Positions 12,985-21,701 of a stretch of DNA of 64,000 bases are shown piece after piece; the stretch's first letter is position 1, and every line of letters begins with the position of its first letter. Source of the stretch: Isoptericola dokdonensis DS-3 (GTDB lineage Bacteria > Actinomycetota > Actinomycetes > Actinomycetales > Cellulomonadaceae); assembly GCF_001636295.1 (NCBI RefSeq), contig NZ_CP014209.1, forward strand, positions 2,542,001 through 2,606,000, read 5' to 3'. Both the position numbers and the translations under genes were made by a program. The notes under the pieces are model-generated. The model was not told the origin of the DNA, did not search any database, and was given only the letters and a program-made list of their open reading frames with translations.

Positions 12985-13935
12985 TCAGGCCGGGGTGGTC
13001 AGGGCGAACGGCACGCCGGTGAGCTCGGTCGACACCCGCCAGACGCGGTCCGCCTCGGCTGCATCGCGCAGGGGACGGAAGAGGCGGTGCTCGGCGGGGC
13101 CGCCGCCGAGGTTGCCCGGCCCGTCGGGCCCGTAGAGCCGCCCGCCGTGCGCGTGCGGCGACGTGGCGGCGTACAGCGCGGGCAGGGCGGCGCTCTCGGG
13201 CGTCCCGAGGAGGATCCCGGCGCGTGACAGCCGGCGGATGACCGCGATCTGCGGGGTGTCGCGGTCCCGGCCGATCTCGGGCCGCGCGACGAGCAGGCTC
13301 GTCGGGGCGACGCCGGGATGCGACAGGTTGCTGGTGATGCCCCAGCCGCCCGCCCGGCTCCGGCGGTCCAGCTCGAGACCGAAGAGCCCGAACGCGATCT
13401 TCGACCGGCTGTACGCGCGACGAGCGTCGTACAGCGACTCGGAGTTGACGTCGTCCCAGCTCATGGCGCCGTTCCGGGCAGCCACGCTGATCTGCGACGT
13501 CACGCGCGCCCGGCCGGCGGCCAGCAGGGGCAGCAGGTGCCCGACGAGCGCGACGTGGCCGAGGTGGTTGCTGCCGAGCTGGAGCTCGAACCCGTCGGCC
13601 GTCGTCTGCCGGTCGGGGGGCGTCATGACCCCGGCGTTGTTCACCAGCAGGTGGACGGGTCGGCCGTCGGCGCGCAGCTCCTCACCGAACGCCGCCACGG
13701 AGCGCAGGGACGCGAGGTCGAGGTCGTGGAGCGTGACCCGGGCTGACGGGACGGCGTCGCGGATCCTGGCGGCGGCGGCCTCCCCCTTGGCGCGGTTGCG
13801 CACCGGGAGGGCGACCTCCGCCCCGGCGGCGGCGAGGCGCCGCGCGATGCCGAGGCCGATCCCGTCGCTCCCTCCGGTGACGACGGCGCGGCGGTCGGTG
13901 AGGTCGGGCAGGTCGAGGTGGGGTGTGCGAGGCAT
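12985..13935 (-). CDS. SDR family oxidoreductase
   Basis: 316-residue short-chain dehydrogenase/reductase. The Rossmann motif [10 protein letters not shown] lies near residue 20, NNAGVM near residue 105 and the active-site YSRSK near residue 175; the catalytic Ser region SQISVAA precedes it. Length and the HPGVAPTSL segment resemble the retinol-dehydrogenase-like SDR group. NAD(P)H-dependent carbonyl/alcohol chemistry is expected; the substrate is unknown. It is followed on the same strand by the methyltransferase gene and preceded by the DUF3159 gene. Confidence 0.9.
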   Translation of the reverse strand: MPRTPHLDLPDLTDRRAVVTGGSDGIGLGIARRLAAAGAEVALPVRNRAKGEAAAARIRDAVPSARVTLHDLDLASLRSVAAFGEELRADGRPVHLLVNNAGVMTPPDRQTTADGFELQLGSNHLGHVALVGHLLPLLAAGRARVTSQISVAARNGAMSWDDVNSESLYDARRAYSRSKIAFGLFGLELDRRSRAGGWGITSNLSHPGVAPTSLLVARPEIGRDRDTPQIAVIRRLSRAGILLGTPESAALPALYAATSPHAHGGRLYGPDGPGNLGGGPAEHRLFRPLRDAAEADRVWRVSTELTGVPFALTTPA

Positions 13936-13983
13936 GGTGGGCTCCTGTGGACGGGCTGGGTGTGCTGGGTGGACGGGGACGGG

Positions 13984-14727
13984 TCAGCGGTGGGCCGGTG
14001 CCGCGGCGGCCGGCGCGGCGAGCGGCGCGGCGACCGTCCGGCGGGCCACGACGAGGGTGACGGCGAAGTGCACCGCGAACAGCGACGTCGCGACGACCTG
14101 GATCGCGGCGAGCACCCCGGGGGCGTCGGCGAGGTAGAACACGACCCGGACGACGAGGTTCGCCGTCGCCATCGCCAGGCCGACGACCGACGTCGCGACG
14201 TACACGCGCCGCAGCGCCGTGTGTCGGGGCCAGTCGCGCGGACCGCCGGCGAGGCGGTTGACCATGAAGCCCGTCAGGGGCCGGCCCGCGGCGAACGCGA
14301 CGACGTAGGCGAGCACGAAGACGACGGGCAGCATCATCGAGGGCAGGAAGAACGCGCGCGCCTCCCCCGCGAGCGCCGCGACCGTCGCGCAGACCGCGGC
14401 GACCAGCAGACCCGCGATCGCCGCGCCGGGCGGCTCACGACGCGCGAGCCGGACGCCGGACGCGACGACGGCGGTCACGCCCAGCGCGACGAAAGCCGTC
14501 CCGAGGCCCGCTGCGGCGTCGGCGACGACGAACGCGACCGTCGGCGCGGTGGCGACGGCGAGCCCGACCGGACCGCCGACGCGTTCCAGTGTCCGGCGCG
14601 CGGCGGCGCGCCCGGCGGACGGCTCCTCGATCTCCGGGAGGCCGAGCACGCGGCGGGCGTCCGCGCTCCACGACCTGTGAGGGGCGTGCGCGGTCGGCAC
14701 GGGGGCGGTGTCGGGACGAGCGGTCAT
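13984..14727 (-). CDS. DUF3159-like membrane protein
   Basis: 247-residue membrane protein with a soluble N-terminal tail (about 50 residues) and about six hydrophobic helices. The RAFFLPSMM segment after the third or fourth helix and the AGRPLTGFMVNRLAGG loop match my recollection of actinobacterial DUF3159 proteins; function unknown. The ATG at 14727 is preceded by GGAGGATCCG; the longer open frame upstream is only the antisense of the regulator gene. It is transcribed divergently from the MmyB-type regulator, which may control it. Confidence 0.75.
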   Translation of the reverse strand: MTARPDTAPVPTAHAPHRSWSADARRVLGLPEIEEPSAGRAAARRTLERVGGPVGLAVATAPTVAFVVADAAAGLGTAFVALGVTAVVASGVRLARREPPGAAIAGLLVAAVCATVAALAGEARAFFLPSMMLPVVFVLAYVVAFAAGRPLTGFMVNRLAGGPRDWPRHTALRRVYVATSVVGLAMATANLVVRVVFYLADAPGVLAAIQVVATSLFAVHFAVTLVVARRTVAAPLAAPAAAAPAHR

Positions 14728-14895
14728 CGGATCCTCCAGGGTCGGCGGGGACGTGCTCCCACCCCACACCGCGGCACGGACCGGAACCAGGGCCCGGCGA
14801 TCCGTCCCTCGTGCCCAGCGGGGGATCGCCAGGCCGTGGTTCCCGGACGCCTCGCGGGGTAGAACGGAGACCGACGAGCCGAGGAGAGTGGACCG

Positions 14896-15741
14896 ATGAT
14901 CGACAGGACAGGGCTCGCGGAGTTCCTCCGCCGACGACGCGAGGCGCTGCAGCCCGAGGACGTCGGCCTGCCCCGCGGCCGACGGCGCCGCACCGCCGGG
15001 CTGCGCCGCGAGGAGGTCGCCGCGCTGTGCCACATGTCGACCGACTACTACGCGCGGCTGGAGCGCGAACGCGGGCCGCACCCGTCCGCGCAGATGATGG
15101 CCTCGATCGCCCAGGGGCTGCACCTCAGCCTCGACGAGCGCGACCACCTCTTCCGGCTCGCCGGCCACCAGCCGCCGCCGCGCGGCACCGGCGGCGACCA
15201 CGTCAGCCCCGGGCTGCTGCGCATCCTCGACCGGCTCACCGACACCCCCGCCGAGATCGTCACCGAGCTGGGCGAGACGCTGCGGCAGACGCCGCTCGGC
15301 GTCGCGCTCACCGGGGACGCCGCGCGCCACACCGGCCCGGCACGCAGCGTCGGGTACCGCTGGTTCACCGACCCCACGACCCGCGACCTCTACCCGCCCG
15401 AGGACCACGACCGGCTGTCCCGCGTGTACGCCTCCCAGCTCCGGCAGGTCGTGACCCTGCGCGGCCCGGGATCCCGCGCGGCGCACCTCGCCGAGCGGGC
15501 CCTCGCCGACAGCGACGAGCTACGACGGCTGTGGGACGAGCACGAGGTCGGCCGACGCCACCCGCCCGAGCACACCAAGCGATTCCTCCACCCCCAGGTG
15601 GGCGCGCTCGAGCTGCACTGCCAGACCCTCCTCGACCCGCAGCAGGCGCACCTGCTGCTCGTCTACACCGCCGTGCCCGGCAGCGAGAGCTACGAGAAGC
15701 TGCAGCTGCTCGCGGTCGTCGGGGCGCACGCGCCGGCCTGA
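14896..15741 (+). CDS. helix-turn-helix transcriptional regulator, MmyB type
   Basis: 281-residue DNA-binding regulator. The N-terminus holds an XRE-like HTH (about residues 5-75) with the family-typical RRTAGLRREEVAALCHMSTDYYARLERGR-like block (here ending ERERG). The C-terminal about 180 residues match the MmyB-like ligand-binding domain, including YRWFTDP, VTLRG and the terminal LLVYTAVPGSES. These regulators commonly control a divergently encoded oxidoreductase or membrane protein, as here. A GAGGAGAG ribosome-binding site precedes the ATG. Confidence 0.92.
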   Translation: MIDRTGLAEFLRRRREALQPEDVGLPRGRRRRTAGLRREEVAALCHMSTDYYARLERERGPHPSAQMMASIAQGLHLSLDERDHLFRLAGHQPPPRGTGGDHVSPGLLRILDRLTDTPAEIVTELGETLRQTPLGVALTGDAARHTGPARSVGYRWFTDPTTRDLYPPEDHDRLSRVYASQLRQVVTLRGPGSRAAHLAERALADSDELRRLWDEHEVGRRHPPEHTKRFLHPQVGALELHCQTLLDPQQAHLLLVYTAVPGSESYEKLQLLAVVGAHAPA

Positions 15742-15757
15742 CGCCGTCGCTGGGTCG

Positions 15758-16429
15758 TCAGTCGTCGCCGAACAGTCCGCCGTCGAGCACCCGGCTGTAC
15801 CGCAGGCGCAGCGCTCGCTCGGTGCTCGCGAGGAGAGTGGCGACGATCAGCGCGACGTTCGCCGTGCCCGACAGGTGGAACGGCGAGGTGAACGTGCCGA
15901 CGTGCTCCGCCACCGGGGGGATCTCGGTGATCTGCTCGATGATCTGCGGCACGCCCAGCACCAGGGCCACCCCGAGGACGAGCAGGGTCACCGCCCCGAC
16001 GAAGCGGCTCACCCCGGGCCGGTCACGGTCCAGGCGCGCCCGCCGCCCCTCCGCCGAGGCCGGGTCCGGCGTGAGCTGGCGCTCCTGCCCGTCAGGAGTG
16101 ACGTAGTGGCAGCGCTTGAGGCCGTACCCGCTGTTGTCCACCTCGATCGCGCCGCCCGTCACCGGGAACCGGGCGGGCAGCTTCGACGTCGCCTGGTGCA
16201 CGCCGTCGCGGTACAGCCGCGCCCGCACCTCGCCGTCATCGGAGTCACCCCAGAGCCGCACGTCGACGGACCAGGTCTCGGGCTGCCCGGCCTCACCCGT
16301 CAGCCGCAGGTGGAACAGCGTGCGCTGCAACGGCTGCCACCACCGGAACCGAGGTAAGGCGTGACCGTCCCCGGCCTTGATCCGACGGGCGGCACGGCGA
16401 CGCTTCCGATCCGAGAACATCTCCAGCAA
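15758..16429 (-). CDS. hypothetical membrane protein
   Basis: I do not recognise this 223-residue protein. The first about 140 residues are soluble, basic at the N-terminus and rich in charged residues, with alternating strand-like segments (for example SVDVRLWGDSDDGEVRARLY). Two hydrophobic helices follow at about 145-162 and 188-203, with a short acidic tail. It converges tightly on the MmyB regulator gene (16 bases). A cytoplasmic N-domain anchored by two helices is a reasonable picture. Confidence 0.7.
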   Translation of the reverse strand: MLEMFSDRKRRRAARRIKAGDGHALPRFRWWQPLQRTLFHLRLTGEAGQPETWSVDVRLWGDSDDGEVRARLYRDGVHQATSKLPARFPVTGGAIEVDNSGYGLKRCHYVTPDGQERQLTPDPASAEGRRARLDRDRPGVSRFVGAVTLLVLGVALVLGVPQIIEQITEIPPVAEHVGTFTSPFHLSGTANVALIVATLLASTERALRLRYSRVLDGGLFGDD

Positions 16430-16499
16430 CGTAGCAAGCCGTCCGCCGCCTGTCCCGGGGTGCGGCCGCCGTCGGCGCCCGGCCCACTACAGTCCGACC

Positions 16500-16952
16500 A
16501 TGTCGACGTTCACAGGGCGGCACCGCAGCGTGGCCGGCGCGCTGTTGTTCGGTGGTGCGGCCTTGGGAGGGTGCGCCGGAGCGCCCGCCGGTTCACTGGT
16601 CGCCACACCAGCACCTGACGCCGCGCCGGCCCAGGTGGTCCAGGCGGTCGTCGACGCCATCAACGACCGCGATGCGGAGCTGGTCGCAGAGATGACGACG
16701 TCGGGCTTCCACGACCACCTGGAACAGACCTGGCTGGCGCGCGGCTACCTGACCGACGCGACCATCGGCGCGACGCGCGACCGCGCCGGCCCAGGAACCG
16801 CCTACAGCGAGGCGAACACTGCCGCGGTGAACCTGACCTTCACGCCCGAGCAGGCCGACAGCTCGATGACGAACGGGGAGCCGACCACCTGGTCCGTCCT
16901 GCTCGTGGAGCAGGACGGCCGCTGGGTGGTCTTTGACATGGGCGCCGGCTGA
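16500..16952 (+). CDS. putative lipoprotein
   Basis: 150-residue predicted exported lipoprotein. A basic N-terminus and hydrophobic stretch lead to the lipobox LGGC (Cys about 21), followed by a Ser/Ala/Pro-rich linker and a roughly 110-residue domain resembling NTF2-like/DUF4878 lipoproteins (VVQAVVDAINDRDAELVAEM at its start). A TACAGT box ends exactly 6 bases before this ATG, which decides the start over the upstream in-frame extension. It lies just upstream of the LD-carboxypeptidase gene. Confidence 0.78.
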   Translation: MSTFTGRHRSVAGALLFGGAALGGCAGAPAGSLVATPAPDAAPAQVVQAVVDAINDRDAELVAEMTTSGFHDHLEQTWLARGYLTDATIGATRDRAGPGTAYSEANTAAVNLTFTPEQADSSMTNGEPTTWSVLLVEQDGRWVVFDMGAG

Positions 16953-16991
16953 GGATCGCGATCAGGCGGAGCCGTGCGGCAGGCTGTCGCC

Positions 16992-18035
16992 ATGGAACTC
17001 GTCTCGCCCCGCAAGGCCGCGCCCGGGGACAAGGTCGCCGTCGTCTCGCCGTCGTTCGCCGCCCCGGGGTTCGCGTCGGCGGTCCACGAGCAGGCGATGG
17101 CGCGCCTCACCAAGGTCACCGGCCTGATCCCCGTCGAGTACCCCACGACCCGCCGCCTCGACGCCACCGCGCAGGATCGCGCCGCCGACCTCAACGCCGC
17201 GTTCGGCGACCCCGAGATCCGTGCCGTGCTGGCCACCGTCGGCGGTGAGGACCAGATCACCGTGATCCCCCACCTCGACGCCGAGCTCATCCGCGCCGAC
17301 CCGAAGCCGTTCCTCGGGTACAGCGACAACACCAACCTGCTGAACTGGCTGTGGACGCACGGCGTCGCCGGCTTCTACGGCGGATCCACCCAGGTGCACC
17401 TCGGCCCCGGGCCGTCCGTCGACGCCGTCCACGCCGCGTCCCTGCGCGCGGCCCTCCTCGCCGGTGGACGCCTCGAGATCACCGAACCCGGGGAGTCCGA
17501 GGACTACGGCAAGGACTGGCTCGACCCCGCAGCGCTCACCGACCACGGGGACCGCGAACCCACCGAGCCGTGGACCTGGGCTGGACCTGCGCGCTCCGTC
17601 ACCGGCCGCACCTGGGGCGGCTGCATCGACGTGCTGCAGTGGATCCTCACCGCCGGGCGCTTCCCCACCGACCCCGGCGTGCTCCACGGCGGCGTCCTGC
17701 TGCTGGAGAGCTCGGAAGAGCTCATCCCCGCACGCGAGTTCGGCTGGATCCTCCGCTCGCTCGGCGAACGCGGCATCCTCGACGCCGTCGACGCCGTCGT
17801 CGTCGCCCGCCCGCCGACCACGAACTTCGACGTGCACCGCACCGCCGGCGAGCGCGCGGTCGAGCGGGCCGCGCAGCGCGACGTCGCCGTCGAGACCGTG
17901 CAGCGCTACCACCCGGACGCCGTCGTCGTGGTCGGCGTGCCTTTCGGCCACACCCGGCCGCAGTGGATCGTGCCCTACGGCGGGACGATGACGGTCGACG
18001 GCGCAGCCCAGCAGGTGTGGGCCGACTTTGGCTGA
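16992..18035 (+). CDS. S66 family LD-carboxypeptidase (LdcA/MccF type)
   Basis: 347-residue serine peptidase of family S66. The nucleophile motif is GYSDNTN (Ser within it), with the oxyanion/early motif DKVAVVSPS at the N-terminus, the catalytic Glu in LLLESSEE and His in GVPFGHTRPQW. Members cleave the L,D bond of muropeptide tetrapeptides for peptidoglycan recycling, or inactivate microcin C (MccF); the sequence alone does not decide. The ATG at 16992 is preferred over a GTG six codons upstream; a CAGGCT box lies 6 bases before it. Confidence 0.9.
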   Translation: MELVSPRKAAPGDKVAVVSPSFAAPGFASAVHEQAMARLTKVTGLIPVEYPTTRRLDATAQDRAADLNAAFGDPEIRAVLATVGGEDQITVIPHLDAELIRADPKPFLGYSDNTNLLNWLWTHGVAGFYGGSTQVHLGPGPSVDAVHAASLRAALLAGGRLEITEPGESEDYGKDWLDPAALTDHGDREPTEPWTWAGPARSVTGRTWGGCIDVLQWILTAGRFPTDPGVLHGGVLLLESSEELIPAREFGWILRSLGERGILDAVDAVVVARPPTTNFDVHRTAGERAVERAAQRDVAVETVQRYHPDAVVVVGVPFGHTRPQWIVPYGGTMTVDGAAQQVWADFG

Positions 18036-18158
18036 GCGCTGGCACCCGGCGCCTGGTTCGGCGGCCCGCCGCCCTACCCAGGTCCTAGGTCCGACCACCC
18101 CTGGGCACGGGCGGCCACAGGAGCCTGTCCACGTCGTTGCGGGACGACCTGCAACTCG

Positions 18159-18797
18159 TCAGCGGGGACGCACGTGCTCCCAGGTGGTCGCCAATCGTCG
18201 CGCCGCGCGGCGCACCGGCCCGGCGTCGTCGGGGGCGAGCTGCACCGCGCACAGCGCGGCGACCTGCTCCGCGGCCTGCGCCACCGTCAGGTGATCGGTG
18301 GCGACGTGCTGCGCGAACCCCGGGGCACCGAGCCGCTCGAGATTCGGGACCACCCTGTCGACGGCCCACTGCTCGCGACGCAGCGCCAGACGCCGCAGGC
18401 CCACCGCGTCGGCCAACCGGCCACCGCCCAGACCCCGGCCGGCCAACCTGGCGACGACCGTCTCCGGGGCGGCCATCAGAGCGATGTGCCGGACGTCGTG
18501 CCCGACCTCTCGCAACCGGCCGACCGTCTCGTCGAAGTAGCGCCGATCCGTCACCGTCATCGGGACGAGGACGTGCCCGTCGTGCCGACGCAGGATCAGA
18601 TCGAGCACCTCCACCACGCCGGTCCGCCATGCGACGAAGTCCTGGAAGTCCGGGCGGTACGACGCCGGGACGAGCTTCTGCATCCCGTAGCCGACCTGCT
18701 CGGGATCGACGACGAGACTCCCCGGAAGGCGGCGGTGCAGCTCGGCCACCGTGTGCGTCTTGCCGACGCCGAACGTCCCGTTCACCCAGATCAGCAC
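18159..18797 (-). CDS. TmrB-like P-loop NTP-binding protein
   Basis: 212-residue P-loop protein. The N-terminal IWVNGTFGVGKTHT carries a Walker A motif (GTFGVGKT) in the pattern of TmrB, a tunicamycin-resistance ATP-binding protein, and of related small kinases. It continues with a substrate-lid-like region (VTDRRYFDETVGRL) and HIALMAAPETVVARLAGR. True substrate unknown. The GTG at 18797 is chosen because TACGCT lies exactly 6 bases upstream (leaderless pattern) and the open frame further upstream is compositionally unlike protein. Confidence 0.78.
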   Translation of the reverse strand: MLIWVNGTFGVGKTHTVAELHRRLPGSLVVDPEQVGYGMQKLVPASYRPDFQDFVAWRTGVVEVLDLILRRHDGHVLVPMTVTDRRYFDETVGRLREVGHDVRHIALMAAPETVVARLAGRGLGGGRLADAVGLRRLALRREQWAVDRVVPNLERLGAPGFAQHVATDHLTVAQAAEQVAALCAVQLAPDDAGPVRRAARRLATTWEHVRPR

Positions 18798-18943
18798 GGC
18801 GTCAGCGTAGTTCCGCACTCCATCCTGCGAGCGAGCCCACGCCTTCGACGAGATGATCCCCGGCCGCGACGAGCACGACCTGGACACTGCGCGAACGTGC
18901 GCGGGCGCGGCCAGTCCTGCGGATCTCGCCGATCTCTGCACCG

Positions 18944-19561
18944 CTACCGGGGACCTGACCACGCCGCATCGGTGAACAGGCGGTTCAGATGCTGGTCGAT
19001 GGCAGCCAGCGCGGCGTGGGGCGTGATCACCTCAAGATCGAGCAAGGGGGTGAACCCGGTCAACGCCAAGATGAGGTCCGTCTCGACGTCAGGGTCGCGG
19101 CCGGGGGCGATCTGGCCCTGCGCGATCGCCTGTCGCACGAGGCCCTCGATCATGGCGCGACCGTCACGGAGTCCCAGGGTCGCCTGCTCGCGCAGCGCCA
19201 CGTCGTGCAGAGCCTCCAGGACGTACGCGGCGCTCATCCGCGACGAGGCGCGCGCGTCGGGATGCAGGGGCAGCATCTCGACGAGCACCAGGCGCAGCAC
19301 GTCCCTGGGGTGCGGAGGCTGATCGACCTCGGCCAGCCCGCGGGCGACACGGTCGGCGGTCCGCTCCGCAGCGAAGTCCATCGCGAAGCTCAGCATCGCC
19401 GCGCGGGACGCGAAGTAGTGCTGCAGCTGCCCCAAGGAGACGCCCGCCTCGCGGGCGACCTCACGCAGGGTCGCCCGGTTCCAACCGCCGTGGTCGACGA
19501 CCCGCCACAGCGCGAGGGCGATCGCCTCACGTCGTTCCTGGTGGTCCACCAGCTTCGGCAC
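18944..19561 (-). CDS. TetR family transcriptional regulator
   Basis: 205-residue repressor. The N-terminal HTH (about residues 8-55) reads REAIALALWRVV..., then TLREVAREAGVSLGQLQHYF, the TetR recognition pattern; the C-terminal all-helical ligand domain resembles the BetI-like TetR_C group. The GTG at 19561 is preferred: GGGAGGGGG lies just upstream and the rest of the frame is promoter DNA. It is divergent from the DUF1992 gene, and the tandem repeat between them (19594-19629) is a likely operator. The inducer is unknown. Confidence 0.9.
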   Translation of the reverse strand: MPKLVDHQERREAIALALWRVVDHGGWNRATLREVAREAGVSLGQLQHYFASRAAMLSFAMDFAAERTADRVARGLAEVDQPPHPRDVLRLVLVEMLPLHPDARASSRMSAAYVLEALHDVALREQATLGLRDGRAMIEGLVRQAIAQGQIAPGRDPDVETDLILALTGFTPLLDLEVITPHAALAAIDQHLNRLFTDAAWSGPR

Positions 19562-19593
19562 CCTGCCCCCTCCCGTTGGCAATACGCATGACA

Positions 19594-19629
19594 TAGTACA
19601 GTTGTATGGCAACGTACTGTTGTATGGCA
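19594..19629. promoter_or_regulatory. tandem 18-bp repeat, probable TetR operator
   Basis: Two near-identical 18-bp units, TACAGTTGTATGGCAACG and TACTGTTGTATGGCAACG (one mismatch), lie head to tail in the intergenic region between the divergent tetR-type and DUF1992 genes. Each unit contains the inverted repeat GTTG(N5)CAAC. The DNA is much AT-richer than its surroundings. It overlaps where promoters for either gene must lie, which is the expected operator position. Confidence 0.68.
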
Positions 19630-19647
19630 ACGACGGACGGAGTGCCG

Positions 19648-20172
19648 ATGGCCGACCCGCACCTGCCACCCGCGTTCTTCAACCCCTACGCAGTCGCCAT
19701 CGACGACGAGGTGGCGATCGCGCTGCTGGCGGACATGCACATTCGCCAGGCGATCGAACGAGGCGAGTTCGATGATCTGCCCGGCAGCGGCAAGCCGATC
19801 GACATGCCTGACCGCCACGATCCCGACTGGTGGCTGAAGAGCCTCCTGAAGCGCGAGAAGCTCGTGCTGCTGCCTCCCTCGATCCAGCTGCGCAAGGACG
19901 ACGCCGCCCTGGATGAACGCCTCGACCAGATGGGAAACGAGGCGGACGTCCGTCACGAGATCGAGGAGTTCAACAGGCGGGTGCTTCGTGGCCGCTACCA
20001 GCTGCCCGCCGGGCCGCCCCTGGTCACCATGCCGCGGGACGTCGATGCGACCGCGGCTGCCTGGGCGGATCGCCACGCGAAGCGGGCCGCGGAGACACGG
20101 ACGAAGCCGCGTACGGAGGCTCCTGATGAGGAGCGGCGCCACCGTCGAAGCATCCGTCGGCGCCACCGGTAG
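19648..20172 (+). CDS. DUF1992 (DnaJ-homologue C28-like) protein
   Basis: 174-residue soluble protein of the DUF1992 family (conserved region of DNAJC28), recognised by IRQAIERGEFDDLPGSGKPI near residue 32, the invariant core of that family, and by the following WWLKSLLKREK segment. Function unknown. The ATG at 19648 has GGAG 5 bases upstream; two earlier in-frame ATGs fall inside the operator repeats. Divergent from the TetR-type regulator, which probably represses it. Confidence 0.83.
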   Translation: MADPHLPPAFFNPYAVAIDDEVAIALLADMHIRQAIERGEFDDLPGSGKPIDMPDRHDPDWWLKSLLKREKLVLLPPSIQLRKDDAALDERLDQMGNEADVRHEIEEFNRRVLRGRYQLPAGPPLVTMPRDVDATAAAWADRHAKRAAETRTKPRTEAPDEERRHRRSIRRRHR

Positions 20173-20210
20173 TTCCCGTCGTCGAACGGGAACATCGGCC
20201 TCAACAGGGG

Positions 20211-20276
20211 TGTCGACGTGCAGCGCAGATTGCGCGGACACGCCTGCCTACCGTGCGTGATCTCGGGCGTGTCGCG
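20211..20276 (+). repeat. 66-bp direct repeat, copy A
   Basis: This intergenic stretch recurs at 22745-22810 in the same orientation: the first 40 bases are identical and the whole 66 differ at about four positions. Inside, GACACGCC (20237-20244) and GGCGTGTC (20266-20273) form an 8-bp inverted repeat kept in both copies. It precedes the MFS gene. It does not look protein-coding. Confidence 0.85.
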
Positions 20277-20384
20277 GTGGGTGCGCAACGTAGCCCGCCA
20301 CGCCCCGACGTGCGCAAGGGGTGGCGGGTTTGCCCACGTTGAGGCCATTGACTCTCGACTCGATCGAGCCATGACCGTGCCGAC

Positions 20385-21668
20385 ATGAACGTCGTCGAAA
20401 CCAGAGAACTGAAGCTGCCCCGCCCCTACCTCGCCTGGCTCGCCGGCGTCACCGTCTCCCAGCTTGGAAGTGCCGTCCTCATGTTCGCGCTCGGGTGGGC
20501 CGCGGCCGGGCTCGGCGGCACGACAGCGGCAATGGTCCTGACCCTCAACGGCCTGCCACGCGTCGTCTTGCTGGTAGTGGGGGGCGCGGTCGCGGACCGC
20601 GCCGGAGCGCGACGACTCCTCATCGTCGGGGAGGCGACGCTGCTCGTGCTGACAGCCACGCTGGCGCTGACGCTGGCCCGGTTCGGCACCCCGACCTGGT
20701 TGCTCATTGCGTCCTCCCTGGCGCTCGGGACGGTGACCGCGTTCTGCCTGCCCGCCACCGGTTCCATGCCGCGCCGTCTCGTCCCCGACGACCAGCTGTC
20801 CCGTGCGCTCGCACTGCGGCAGAGCGGGAACCAGGCCGTGTTGATCGCTGCCGCGCCGTTGGGTGGTCTGCTCGTCGGCACGGCTGGTCTTCCGGCGATC
20901 GCCTGGGGTGACGTACTGACGTTCGGCGTCTCGCTGTGTGTCCTCCTCCTGGTGCGCGAGCTGTCCGTTCCGTCGTCGGACAAGATGCCCGACGAGCCTG
21001 CGCGCGGCAGGACTCGGCTCGAACTGCTCGACGGCTTCCGCGTCGTCCGACGCACTCCCGCCCTTGGTGAAGCTCTCCTCGTCGTCGGCGTCGGCGCAGC
21101 ACTGATGCTGCCGGTGCCGTCACTCCTGGTTCCGCTGATCGGCCGAGCATCGGACTGGGGACCGGGTGTCACAGGTGTCGTCTCCGGCTCCGTCGGCGTC
21201 GGGATGATCGGCGCGGCCCTGCGCGCGGCCCGACGGCGGACGCCTCCGGCAGGCGTTGCATCCTCCGAGAGCATTGCTTCGCCGGCAGGTACCGTGGTGA
21301 CCGCCCTAGCGGTCAGCGCGAGCGGGGCGGCCGGGCTCACGACTGGCGTGATGCTCGCAGCCGCGCACGGCAACGCGGGAGCCGTAGCCACCACCGTCGG
21401 TGCACTGGTCTTCGGCTTCGGCAACGGCATGTTCGTGGCGCGGATGGCGCCCCTCGTCCTGGGCACTGCGCCGCGGACGCACCCGGCACGCGTGCAGGCG
21501 CTGGTGGGACTGGTGCAGCTCGTGCCCGTGATGGTGACCAACACGTTTCTCGGCGCACTGGCGGAGCACACGTCACCGGGCTGGGCACTGGGGGCGATAG
21601 TGATCGCGCTCGCGGCTTGCACCATCTGGGCACGCCGCATCTCGCCTGAGCCGCGGGAGGCCGATTGA
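20385..21668 (+). CDS. MFS transporter
   Basis: 427-residue major facilitator superfamily protein with 12 predicted hydrophobic helices. The loop 2-3 region VGGAVADRAGARRLL near residue 68 corresponds to the MFS motif GxxxDRxGRR. The architecture resembles the MFS_3/enterobactin-exporter-like group of drug and siderophore exporters. It is followed after 33 bases by the MerR/DnaN-like gene, so the two probably form an operon. The pair is flanked by two copies of a 66-bp repeat. Confidence 0.88.
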   Translation: MNVVETRELKLPRPYLAWLAGVTVSQLGSAVLMFALGWAAAGLGGTTAAMVLTLNGLPRVVLLVVGGAVADRAGARRLLIVGEATLLVLTATLALTLARFGTPTWLLIASSLALGTVTAFCLPATGSMPRRLVPDDQLSRALALRQSGNQAVLIAAAPLGGLLVGTAGLPAIAWGDVLTFGVSLCVLLLVRELSVPSSDKMPDEPARGRTRLELLDGFRVVRRTPALGEALLVVGVGAALMLPVPSLLVPLIGRASDWGPGVTGVVSGSVGVGMIGAALRAARRRTPPAGVASSESIASPAGTVVTALAVSASGAAGLTTGVMLAAAHGNAGAVATTVGALVFGFGNGMFVARMAPLVLGTAPRTHPARVQALVGLVQLVPVMVTNTFLGALAEHTSPGWALGAIVIALAACTIWARRISPEPREAD

Positions 21669-21701
21669 CCCTCCAGTCGGTCGAGGGGCCACAGTGGGTC
21701 C

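Noticed and set aside
20237..20273. A chromosome dimer-resolution (dif) or tRNA-type attachment site in the 66-bp repeat
   Set aside because: The inverted repeat is GC-rich and does not resemble the actinobacterial dif core, and no tRNA fragment or integrase gene is nearby.
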